A stretch of 49,160 bases of DNA from an uncultured Prevotellaceae bacterium (lineage in GTDB: Bacteria; Bacteroidota; Bacteroidia; Bacteroidales; Bacteroidaceae), in contig CADCBZ010000027.1 of NCBI GenBank assembly GCA_902799765.1, positions 1 to 49,160 of the forward strand, given 5' to 3'. Below, piece after piece: positions 24,505 to 32,593 of this stretch (the first letter of the stretch is position 1; every line of letters begins with the position of its first letter). The position numbers and the translations under genes were made by a program. The notes below the pieces were generated by a model, which saw only the letters and a list, made by a program, of their open reading frames with translations, was not told the DNA's origin and made no database searches.

Positions 24505-26316
24505 TTATTTAGTACCCATGGCTTTTAGGTCGGCTGTAGTAGCCTGCAGGATCGCCTTGCCCATGCGCTCCAGTCGCGCAGCCTGACTGCTCTCGTTGGT
24601 GACGAAACGGTAGGAGTCGAGGTCGTAGGCGATGAAGCCGGTGGAGTCGGTCAGTGAGAAACCGTTGTTGTAGTTGTGAACGGCGAAGGGATAGCGGTAG
24701 GAGGCACTCAGCACGTCACGGCTCCAGCGGAACTGGTCGTGGGGCAGTTGCAGTTGTGCCAACAAAGTGGCAGCCAGATCGGTCTGGTTGCAGAGTTTCG
24801 TGATCTTCCTCGGTGCCTTGACAGCACCACCTGCCCACACCATCGGAATCTTGTTGCGTGCCTGCACGGCTTCGGTATAAGGCCCGTAGTCGATGCTGTG
24901 GTCTGGCAGGAAGATGATGAGCAGGTTGTCCCACTGCGGCAACTGCTTCAGTTGGTCGATGAAGTCGCCGATGCAGGTGTCGAGGTAGTAGAAGGCGTTG
25001 GGTATCTCTTGGTCGAGTCTCTTCAGCGGTACGTCCCAGGGCTCGTGTGAGCTGAGGGTGGAGAAGCCGAAGAGGTGACGCTGATGGGTGGCTGCCGTAT
25101 CGATGGCGGCAATCTGCTCGTAGAGGGTATTGAAGGTGATATCGTCTCTTACGCCCCACTTGGCAGAGCTCTGTTCCTCGTTGGTGTAGTCGGCTTTCCA
25201 CTGGAGTTGTTCCCAACCCGTCGTGACGAGGTAGCTGCGCATGTTGGTGAAGTTGATGTCGCCACCATAGAGGTAATAGGTCTGGTAGCCGACCTCTCGC
25301 AAAGCGGCAGCTATACCTGGCAGATGGTTGGTCTTCGGGGGCATCTTCATGACAGAAGAGGTGGGGAAGGAGGGATAGCCGCTGTAGGTGCAGACGGTGC
25401 CGCGATCGGTGCGCCAGGTGTTACCGTAGCAGGCGGTGAAGTCGATGCCTTCCTTTTTGAGCCCTCGCAGACGGGGCATGATCTTCTCGAAGATATCACC
25501 GGCACTCTCCATCAGGACAATCACGATATCCGGGCGTGAGGTGGTGAGCAACGTATCCGTATTCACAGAGGTCGTGGGATAGAGGTCTTTCATCAGGCTG
25601 TCACACTCCGACTGACTGAAGAAGTCGTAATCCACGATGTTGCTGGCGGTTTTCTCAAACGATGACAGGAAACTGAACACGGGATTGACCGCCGAGTGGT
25701 TCAAGAACTGGTTCTGTGAGAAATACACCTGTCCGATGTTCGTCGTCGATTCGTCGAGACCACCCCGAATGCCGATGATGAACAGAGGGATGAACAGCAG
25801 GTTGGTGACTGTGGCTGCCTGACGGCGGCTGGGGTCTTTCGCCCAGAAGGGGATCGCCTTGTAGAGACGATAGAGGGCGTAGGAGCCGAGGATCAACAGG
25901 ATGATGCGGAGGGTCATATAGAAACCTGATACGCTGGCCCTGACTTCTGTGGGGGTCTCCAGATACTGCAGACAACTGGCATCGAGCTTGAAGCCCCAGA
26001 AGGGGTAGAGGCTGGTGTCAGCCACGAAGGCGAGCATCAGCATCGTGGCGATGATGCCATAGTAGATACGCAGGAAGGTATGTAACCGGCGGTCGTCCCA
26101 CCAGAGGGAGACAAGTGTAGTGAGGAAAGGTAGGATGAGGAAGTAGAGACTGGTGGAGAGGTCGAGCGTGAGACCGTGAAGGATCACGGCGCACATGTCG
26201 CCGATGTCAAAGGCATGCCCCTCATAGTTGACCAGCATAAACACCAACTTGGCAGCGATAAACACCACCACCGTTAGCATATACACCTTCATCAAATATA
26301 TCAGTCTCTGCCTCAT
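24505..26316 (-). CDS. LTA-synthase-like membrane phosphotransferase (sulfatase fold), gene B
   Basis: 603 aa starting MRQRLIYLMKVYMLT. It has about five membrane helices (1-185), then a catalytic domain with VIVLMESAGDIFE (metal Glu), WRTDRGTVCTYSGYP (Thr nucleophile), STLSSHEPWDVPL and FLPDHSIDYGPY. It is a distant paralogue of gene A with the canonical Thr. It probably decorates lipid A, core or a surface glycan with a phospho-alcohol taken from phospholipid. It is cotranscribed with the MsbA-like exporter upstream, across a short gap filled by a heptamer repeat. Confidence 0.87.
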   Translation of the reverse strand: MRQRLIYLMKVYMLTVVVFIAAKLVFMLVNYEGHAFDIGDMCAVILHGLTLDLSTSLYFLILPFLTTLVSLWWDDRRLHTFLRIYYGIIATMLMLAFVADTSLYPFWGFKLDASCLQYLETPTEVRASVSGFYMTLRIILLILGSYALYRLYKAIPFWAKDPSRRQAATVTNLLFIPLFIIGIRGGLDESTTNIGQVYFSQNQFLNHSAVNPVFSFLSSFEKTASNIVDYDFFSQSECDSLMKDLYPTTSVNTDTLLTTSRPDIVIVLMESAGDIFEKIMPRLRGLKKEGIDFTACYGNTWRTDRGTVCTYSGYPSFPTSSVMKMPPKTNHLPGIAAALREVGYQTYYLYGGDINFTNMRSYLVTTGWEQLQWKADYTNEEQSSAKWGVRDDITFNTLYEQIAAIDTAATHQRHLFGFSTLSSHEPWDVPLKRLDQEIPNAFYYLDTCIGDFIDQLKQLPQWDNLLIIFLPDHSIDYGPYTEAVQARNKIPMVWAGGAVKAPRKITKLCNQTDLAATLLAQLQLPHDQFRWSRDVLSASYRYPFAVHNYNNGFSLTDSTGFIAYDLDSYRFVTNESSQAARLERMGKAILQATTADLKAMGTK

Positions 26317-26317
26317 T

Positions 26318-26344
26318 TATCACTTCTCACTTTTCACTTCTAAC
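26318..26344 (-). repeat. Purine heptamer repeat at the ABC transporter/gene B junction
   Basis: On the coding strand the sequence TTAGAAGTGAAAAGTGAGA then AGTGATAA fills the gap. Its TAG is the stop codon of the ABC transporter. Confidence 0.8.
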
Positions 26345-28166
26345 TCTGCATCTCATGCAGCTTCCTATAATAGCCATCTTGGGCGAGCAGACCCTCGTGG
26401 GTGCCGCGTTCCACAATCTGTCCGTCGTGGAGCACACAGATCTCATCGGCATTCTTGATCGTACTCAGACGGTGGGCGATGGCCACGGTGGTACGTGTCT
26501 TCATCAGACGCTCCAGAGCATCCTGTACCAGACGCTCGCTTTCGGTGTCGAGAGCAGAGGTAGCTTCATCGAGGATGAGGATCGGGGGATTCTTCAGGAT
26601 GGCACGGGCGATGCTGACGCGCTGGCGCTGACCGCCTGAGAGCCGACCGCCTCGATCACCGATGTTCGTATCGAAGCCTTGTTCTGACTGCATGATGAAG
26701 TCGTAGGCATTGGCAATCTTCGCAGCCTCCTCGATCTGCTGTTGGGTGGCATGATCCACACCAAAGGAGATGTTATTGCGGAAGGAGTCGTTGAAGAGGA
26801 TCGCCTCCTGATTCACGTTGCCGATGAGTTGGCGCAGGTCGAAGATGCCGAGATCCTTCACGTTGATACCATCGATGAGCACCTCACCCTCCTGCACATC
26901 GTAGTAACGGGGGATGAGATCGACGAGGGTCGATTTACCAGAACCACTCTGTCCCACGAGGGCGATGGTCTTGCCCTTGGGAATCACGAGGTTGATGTCG
27001 CGCAGCACCCATTGCTCCCCGTATCTGAAACTGACATGACGGAACTCAATCTGGTGCTCAAAACTGTCGATGTGTTTGGGATTGGCCGCTTCCTTGATGG
27101 TATTCTCTGCCATCAGGATCTTATCCACACGTTCCATCGAGGCCAGTCCCTTGGGGATGTTATAGCCCGCCTTCGAGAAGTCTTTCAGCGGGTTGATGAT
27201 CGAGTAGAGCATCACCATATAGTAGATAAAGATCGGACCAGAGAGGGTGTGGTTGTTGATCACGAGGATGCCACCGAACCACAGCACGATGACAATCATG
27301 ATGGTACCTAAGAACTCCGACATCGGGTGGGCAGACGACTGACGGATATTGACCCTCATGATATCGTTGCGGTAGGCGGAGTTGATGCGGTCGAAACGCT
27401 TGTTCATCTTGCCTTCCGCACAGAAGGCCTTGATGATACGCAGACCACCAAGCGTCTCCTCCACCTGACTCATTGTATCGCTCCAGAGGCCTTGGGCCTT
27501 GATGCTCTGGGCCTTCAGCTTACGACCCACCCAACCCATGAACCAGCCCATGATGGGCACGATGATGAGGGTGAAGAGTGTGAGCTCCCACGAGATGAAG
27601 ATCAGGGCAGCGAAGTAGCTGACGATCAGGATCGGGTTCTTGAACAGCATCTCGAGCGATGCCATGATGGAGTTCTCGATCTCTTGCACATCACCACTCA
27701 TACGGGCGATGATGTCACCCTTGCGTTCCTCGGAGAAGAAACCCAGTGGCAGGGCGGTGATCTTCTGGTAGAGTTGGTTGCGGATGTCGCGCACCACACC
27801 TGTACGGATGGGGATGATCGTCGCTGCCGAGAGGAAGTAGGCGCCTGTCTTCAGAAACGTCATCACGGCTAGGAACAAACCGATGAAGAGAAGGGTGGTG
27901 GTCTGTCCCCACTCGGCGATGAGGCCGTTCACATAGTAGTTCATGTTGTTCATCAGCACCGCCTGGATGTTAGCCCAGTCCCAGGCCATCAGACTGGTGG
28001 CCGTCTCTGCGTCGCTCGTTTGGAAGAGGATCTGCAGAATGGGGATGAGGGCTGCAAACGAGAAGATATTGAGTACTGCCGAGAGGATGTTGAACACCAC
28101 CGACAGCACCAGGTATTTCTTGTAAGGCGGCACAAATCGCCGCAGGACATTCAAAAATTCCTTCAT
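26340..28166 (-). CDS. MsbA-like ABC exporter (fused permease and ATPase)
   Basis: 608 aa from ATG 28166 (MKEFLNVLRRFVPPYKK); the longer version needs a TTG start. Six membrane helices span about 1-320. The ATPase domain has Walker A GQSGSGKSTLVDL, signature LSGGQRQRVSIARAIL, Walker B ILILDEATSALD and the switch His in AIAHRLST. Homodimeric exporters of this type flip lipid A-core or other lipid-linked molecules. The neighbouring acyltransferase, core glycosyltransferases and phosphotransferases favour lipid A export, but a drug or peptide exporter cannot be excluded. Its stop codon lies within a heptamer repeat. Confidence 0.88.
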   Translation of the reverse strand: MKEFLNVLRRFVPPYKKYLVLSVVFNILSAVLNIFSFAALIPILQILFQTSDAETATSLMAWDWANIQAVLMNNMNYYVNGLIAEWGQTTTLLFIGLFLAVMTFLKTGAYFLSAATIIPIRTGVVRDIRNQLYQKITALPLGFFSEERKGDIIARMSGDVQEIENSIMASLEMLFKNPILIVSYFAALIFISWELTLFTLIIVPIMGWFMGWVGRKLKAQSIKAQGLWSDTMSQVEETLGGLRIIKAFCAEGKMNKRFDRINSAYRNDIMRVNIRQSSAHPMSEFLGTIMIVIVLWFGGILVINNHTLSGPIFIYYMVMLYSIINPLKDFSKAGYNIPKGLASMERVDKILMAENTIKEAANPKHIDSFEHQIEFRHVSFRYGEQWVLRDINLVIPKGKTIALVGQSGSGKSTLVDLIPRYYDVQEGEVLIDGINVKDLGIFDLRQLIGNVNQEAILFNDSFRNNISFGVDHATQQQIEEAAKIANAYDFIMQSEQGFDTNIGDRGGRLSGGQRQRVSIARAILKNPPILILDEATSALDTESERLVQDALERLMKTRTTVAIAHRLSTIKNADEICVLHDGQIVERGTHEGLLAQDGYYRKLHEMQS

Positions 28167-28223
28167 ATTCTTATATTTAGGCAACGGACTTCACGACTTT
28201 AACGACTTTTTCGCAGAGTCCTT

Positions 28224-29564
28224 TTAGTCCTGTGTTCCGTTGCTGATTTCACCAAGCAAGGTAGCACTGGTAGAACCTGTGATCCTGACTTTGACCGTCT
28301 CACCGATATGATGTCCGCCTTTGTCGAAGACCACCATCTTGTTCTGTTCCGTCCTGCCACAGAGCTGCTCGCGGCTCCGTTTCGAGAAACCCTCCACGAG
28401 TACGTCGAATTCCTTACCCTCATCCTTTTTGTTCTGAAGGGCACTCATCTCCGTCTGCAACTGGATCAGCTCGTTCAGCCTTCGGATCTTCTCTTCCTCA
28501 GGCACATCGTCGGGCAGATGCTTCGAGGCATAGGTACCAGGACGCTCTGAGTATTTGAACATAAAGGCGGAGTCGTAGCCCACCTCGCGCATCAGACTCA
28601 ACGACAGCTGGTGATCTTCCTCCGTCTCAGAGTGGTAGCCCACGAAGATATCCGTAGAGAGACCGCAGTCAGGGATGATACGACGGATCGCGGCTACACG
28701 GTCCATATACCACTCACGGGTGTATTTGCGGTTCATCAGTTTCAGGATTCGGTCACTGCCACTCTGTACGGGCAGATGGATATGCTTGCACACATTTGGC
28801 ATCTCGGCAATCACCTGTAACGTCTCGTCGCTCATATCCTTCGGGTGTGAGGTGGTGAAGCGGATACGCATCGTTGGTGCCTCCTCTGCCACGCGTTGCA
28901 GCAGTTCGGGAAAGAGTATCTTCTCTCCACTCTCCACTCTCCTCTCTCCACTATAAGAATTCACGTTTTGCCCCAGCAGCGTCACCTCCTTATAGCCCTT
29001 ATCACGCAAATCGCGCACTTCCTTGAGGATACTTTCGATGTCTCGACTGCGCTCACGACCACGGGTATAAGGCACGATGCAATAGTGGCAGAAGTTGTTG
29101 CAGCCACGCATGATACTCACGAAACCACCGATCTTGTGTCCCAAACCGATACGCTGGGGCACCACATCGCGGTAGGTCTCTGTGGTGGAAAGTTCGATGT
29201 TCATGGCCTTATGCCCCAGTTCGGCCTGTGCCACGAGGTCAGGCAACGAGAGGTAGGCATCAGGACCTGCCACGAGGTCACAATGATGGTTATCCAACAG
29301 ATCTTGTTGGGCACGCTCCGCCATACAGCCGAGGACGCCAATAATTAAAGGCCTGCGCTTGCGCTCAGCGGCAAGGGCCTCTAAGCGGTGATAGATCTTC
29401 TGTTCAGCATTATCCCTCACACTACAGGTGTTGAGAAACACGGCATCAGCCTCACTCAGTTCCTCTGTGGTCTCATAGCCTGCCATCTGCATGACGGAGG
29501 CCACTACTTCAGAGTCTGCCACATTCATCTGGCAGCCATACGTTTCAATATACAGTTTCTTCAT
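28224..29564 (-). CDS. miaB: tRNA-2-methylthio-N6-dimethylallyladenosine synthase MiaB
   Basis: 446 aa. The N-terminal methylthiotransferase domain carries three cluster Cys (YGCQMN, NTCSVRD, LGCMAE). The radical SAM domain has CNNFCHYC (CxxxCxxC). A C-terminal TRAM domain ends in SSATLLGEIS-like sequence. It adds a methylthio group to i6A37 of tRNAs reading UNN codons. It starts one base after the trxB stop. One oddity is in the loop after LLGQNVNSY: residues SGERRVESGEK are encoded by GTGGAGA-type heptamer repeats (28919-28953). They replace an ordinary variable loop without breaking the frame. Confidence 0.96.
   Translation of the reverse strand: MKKLYIETYGCQMNVADSEVVASVMQMAGYETTEELSEADAVFLNTCSVRDNAEQKIYHRLEALAAERKRRPLIIGVLGCMAERAQQDLLDNHHCDLVAGPDAYLSLPDLVAQAELGHKAMNIELSTTETYRDVVPQRIGLGHKIGGFVSIMRGCNNFCHYCIVPYTRGRERSRDIESILKEVRDLRDKGYKEVTLLGQNVNSYSGERRVESGEKILFPELLQRVAEEAPTMRIRFTTSHPKDMSDETLQVIAEMPNVCKHIHLPVQSGSDRILKLMNRKYTREWYMDRVAAIRRIIPDCGLSTDIFVGYHSETEEDHQLSLSLMREVGYDSAFMFKYSERPGTYASKHLPDDVPEEEKIRRLNELIQLQTEMSALQNKKDEGKEFDVLVEGFSKRSREQLCGRTEQNKMVVFDKGGHHIGETVKVRITGSTSATLLGEISNGTQD
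28919..28953 (-). repeat. In-frame GTGGAGA heptamer repeat inside miaB
   Basis: On the coding strand the segment reads TAGTGGAGAGAGGAGAGTGG and then AGAGTGGAGAGAAG: overlapping heptamers GTGGAGA/GAGGAGA in the loop between the radical SAM motif and SHPKDMS. Confidence 0.8.
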
Positions 29565-29565
29565 T

Positions 29566-30498
29566 TTAACGACCTAACAGATAACGTTCTGCCAAGATGG
29601 CGGCCTGACAGCCGCTGCCGGCAGCTACAATCGCCTGACGGAAGACAGGGTCGGCACAGTCGCCAGCCACATAGACACCAGGGATCTTCGTTGCAGGCGT
29701 GCCGTTGATGTTCTTCAGATAACCCACCTCGTCGGTGTCGAGCCACTCTTTGAAGATGGCGGTGTTCGGCGTATGACCGATGGCGAGGAAGAATCCGTCG
29801 ATCTGGATATCTACCAGCTCCTCATCGGGCTCGCCCTTACGTTTCACCAGATGGGCACCCTCTACACCGTTCTCTCCGAAGAGACCCAGCGTGTTGTGCT
29901 CAAACAGGATCTCGATGTTCTCCCGTTCCATCACGCGCTGCTGCATCACCTGCGAGGCACGCAGATAGGGCTTTCTCACGATCAGATACACCTTCTTGGC
30001 GAGACCTGCCAGATAGAGGGCATCCTCACAGGCGGTATCACCACCGCCAACGACAGCCACCGTCTTCTTACGATAGAAGAATCCGTCGCAGGTGGCACAG
30101 GCACTCACACCCTGTCCGTTGTATTTCCGCTCGTCATCGAGTCCGAGGTACTTCGCCGATGAACCCGTTGCGATGATCACCGTCTCGGCAGCGATCTCCA
30201 GGCCGCTGTCCGTCGTGCAGACATAGGGGGACTTTGAGAAATCCACCTTCACGATCTCACCGTCGCGAATGTCGGCACCGAAGCGCTCAGCCTGTTCACG
30301 GATCTCCATCATCATCTGGTTGGCATCCACCCCCTGTGGATAGCCGGGGAAATTCTCCACCTCAGTGGTCTGGGTGAGCTGACCGCCAGGCTGCAGACCG
30401 CAGTACTCGATAGGACTGAGGTTCGCACGTCCGGCATAGATGGCAGCCGTATAACCTGCAGGTCCGCTGCCGATAATCAAACATTTTGTCTGTTCCAT
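29566..30498 (-). CDS. trxB: Thioredoxin-disulfide reductase
   Basis: 310 aa. It has an FAD-binding GSGPAGYTAAIYAGRA, the redox-active CATC in SACATCDGFFY (about 135-138), NADPH-binding VGGGDTACEDAL, and the C-terminal FAD site GVYVAGDCADP. It reduces thioredoxin with NADPH in the cytoplasm. Placed between dsbD and miaB, it can feed electrons, via thioredoxin, to the membrane reductase encoded just upstream. The 33 bases between the dsbD stop and this start are largely heptamer repeat. Confidence 0.97.
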   Translation of the reverse strand: MEQTKCLIIGSGPAGYTAAIYAGRANLSPIEYCGLQPGGQLTQTTEVENFPGYPQGVDANQMMMEIREQAERFGADIRDGEIVKVDFSKSPYVCTTDSGLEIAAETVIIATGSSAKYLGLDDERKYNGQGVSACATCDGFFYRKKTVAVVGGGDTACEDALYLAGLAKKVYLIVRKPYLRASQVMQQRVMERENIEILFEHNTLGLFGENGVEGAHLVKRKGEPDEELVDIQIDGFFLAIGHTPNTAIFKEWLDTDEVGYLKNINGTPATKIPGVYVAGDCADPVFRQAIVAAGSGCQAAILAERYLLGR

Positions 30499-30513
30499 AT
30501 TTTATTACTATAA

Positions 30514-30546
30514 TTTTTCACTTTTCACTTTTCACTTTTCACTTCT
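30514..30546 (-). repeat. Purine heptamer repeat at the dsbD/trxB junction
   Basis: Coding strand: TTTAGAAGTGAAAAGTGAAA then AGTGAAAAGTGAAAAATT, four to five AGTGAAA units. The last dsbD codons (RSEK) and its TGA stop are made of the repeat. Confidence 0.85.
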
Positions 30547-32586
30547 AAAGTTTCTTAGTCCTTGATTCAGGAAGTCCATATAGGCCTGTACATTCTCGTT
30601 GAAACCACGACTGCCAGTAAGCGGCATACCTGTCTCAGGATCGAGGATCACGTAGAACGGCTGGGCATTGGCGCCAAACTTATGGCTCTGCAGATAACTC
30701 CACTTCGCACCCACGGTGCGTAGTGTCTTCTGGTTGCCCTGAGCATCCGTTACCACCATCGGCTCCTTCAGCGGCGTCTTGTCATCCACATAGAGAGAGA
30801 TGAGCACGAAGTCGTTGTTCAGCCTGTCGGCCACACGGGCATCAGCCCATACCGAGGCCTCCATCTTGCGACAGTTCACACAGCCGAAGCCCGTGAAGTC
30901 GATGAAGACAGGCTTGTTCTGGGCGCGGGCCGCCTCGATGCCCGACTCGTAGTCGAGATACTCTGCCTCCACCACTTTCGAATTCAGGTTGAAGTCCTGT
31001 GTGTTCATCGGTGGTGCGAAGGCACTCACTGCCTTACAGGGAGCTCCCCAGAGACCAGGCACCATATATACGGCGAAAGCCAACGACACAAGTCCACCCA
31101 TGATACAGAGTACGGGCATCGGCTTGTGTAGTTCACCGCCGATTTCATCCACCTGGAACTTCAGCCAGCCCACGAGGTAAGCACCCAACAGGGCGAAGAT
31201 AACAATCCAGAGCGAGAGGAACACCTCACGGTCGAGGATATGCCAACCATAGGCAAGGTCGGCTACGGAGAGGAATTTCAGCGAGAAGGCCAGTTCAATG
31301 AAGCCCAGCACGATCTTCAGCGTGGTCATCCATGAGCCCGACTTCGGCGCCGACTTCAGCCACGAAGGGAACATGGCAAACAGCGTGAAGGGTAGGGCGA
31401 GTGCCAAGGCGAAACCAAACATACCTACGGCTGGGGCGAGCCAGTTGCCAGTGGTGGTGGTCTGCACCAGCAGCATGCCGATAATCGGACCAGTGCAGGA
31501 GAACGAGACGAGTACCAGCGTAAACGCCATCAGGAAGATGCTCAACAGACCACTGGTCTCCGAGGCTTTCTCATCCACCTTGTTGGCCCAGCTGTCAGGC
31601 AGTCTGATCTCAAACCAGCCGAAGAAGCTGAGGGCAAACATCACGAGCAACAGGAACAGGAACACGTTGAAGACGGCATTTGTGGACATCGCGTTCAGCG
31701 TGTCACTGCCGAAGAGCGCCGTCACGAGCAGACCTAAGCCGAGATAGATCACGATGATCGAAAGCCCATAGGTAAAGGCATCGCGGATTCCTTTCTTACT
31801 ATCATTTTTTGAACGTTTCAGGAAGAAACTCACCGTCATGGGGATGATCGGCCAGATGCAAGGCATGCAGACAGCGAGTAGACCAGCCACGAACCCCATC
31901 AGCAAGAGCCATAGCAACGACTGCTTCGCCAGTTCTTCGCCAGTTCCTAATGCACGCAACTGCTCCGTCACAGGTGCCCAGAGATCGGTTTCATTGGAGA
32001 GTGGAGAAGAGGGAGGGGTGAGAGATGTGACTGATGCGGAGTCTGCCTCTAACTTCTCACTTCCTTCTTCTGTCTTCTCACTCTTCACTTCTGTTTTTTC
32101 ACTTCTATCTTCTCCTTTCTCATTTCCCATGGCGGGACTTTTGCCTTTCTGTTTCAGGGCAATCTCCGATGGGGGCAGACAACTGGCATCACTACAGGCA
32201 CCATATTCCAGATAACAGTCGATGTCGTACTGGGGTTTTGTGAAGCGGATCTTCTGCACGAAGGTAGCCTCCTTCTCGAAGTACTTCAGTTCCATGTTGA
32301 ACAGCTTGTCCATCTTCTTGATCACCTTGCCTTTCGGGGTCAACTTACCCACAAGTTCGGCGCCCTCCATCTTCTCCACGTTAAAGGTGGCCTCGATGGG
32401 ACCGTCCTCTCCGATCTCTGTGGAATACACGTGCCAGCCATTGTCTATCGTTGCATGGAAGATGATCTCGGCCTCTGTATCCTCACCCATCTTCAACTCT
32501 GAGGTGAAGTGCACGGGGTCAACCATCTGGGCATGCATACCCAGAACGACCATCAAGGTCCATAATGTCATCATGACTTTCTTCAT
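30532..32586 (-). CDS. dsbD: Thiol:disulfide interchange protein DsbD
   Basis: 684 aa from MKKVMMTLWTLMVVLGMHAQ (signal, Gln-Met after Ala). The N-terminal periplasmic DsbD-alpha-like domain (about 20-150) includes the Cys pair in YGACSDASCLPP. The membrane domain (about 225-520, eight helices) begins with VCMPCIWPIIPMTV and carries SFSCTGPIIG. The C-terminal thioredoxin domain has DFTGFGCVNCRKME. It carries electrons from cytoplasmic thioredoxin to periplasmic disulfides. The linker at about 155-205 (SEKTEVKSEKTEEGSEKLE, then TPPSSPL) is encoded by purine- and pyrimidine-rich heptamer repeats and is absent from ordinary relatives as far as I know. Confidence 0.94.
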   Translation of the reverse strand: MKKVMMTLWTLMVVLGMHAQMVDPVHFTSELKMGEDTEAEIIFHATIDNGWHVYSTEIGEDGPIEATFNVEKMEGAELVGKLTPKGKVIKKMDKLFNMELKYFEKEATFVQKIRFTKPQYDIDCYLEYGACSDASCLPPSEIALKQKGKSPAMGNEKGEDRSEKTEVKSEKTEEGSEKLEADSASVTSLTPPSSPLSNETDLWAPVTEQLRALGTGEELAKQSLLWLLLMGFVAGLLAVCMPCIWPIIPMTVSFFLKRSKNDSKKGIRDAFTYGLSIIVIYLGLGLLVTALFGSDTLNAMSTNAVFNVFLFLLLVMFALSFFGWFEIRLPDSWANKVDEKASETSGLLSIFLMAFTLVLVSFSCTGPIIGMLLVQTTTTGNWLAPAVGMFGFALALALPFTLFAMFPSWLKSAPKSGSWMTTLKIVLGFIELAFSLKFLSVADLAYGWHILDREVFLSLWIVIFALLGAYLVGWLKFQVDEIGGELHKPMPVLCIMGGLVSLAFAVYMVPGLWGAPCKAVSAFAPPMNTQDFNLNSKVVEAEYLDYESGIEAARAQNKPVFIDFTGFGCVNCRKMEASVWADARVADRLNNDFVLISLYVDDKTPLKEPMVVTDAQGNQKTLRTVGAKWSYLQSHKFGANAQPFYVILDPETGMPLTGSRGFNENVQAYMDFLNQGLRNFRSEK
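31998..32131 (-). repeat. Expanded purine/pyrimidine repeat inside dsbD
   Basis: On the coding strand a purine block (GATAGAAGTGAAAAAACAG, AAGTGAAGAGTGAGAAG, GGAAGTGAGAAGTTAGAGG) is followed, about 20 bases later, by a pyrimidine block of the opposite orientation (CATCTCTCACCCCTCCCTC, TTCTCCACTCTCC). It encodes only the linker between the periplasmic and membrane domains. Confidence 0.78.
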
Positions 32587-32593
32587 GTTGCTT

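Noticed and set aside
31838-32243. Rightward Ser/Leu/Phe-rich frames opposite the dsbD repeat
   Set aside because: They are translations of the pyrimidine-rich strand of the repeat.
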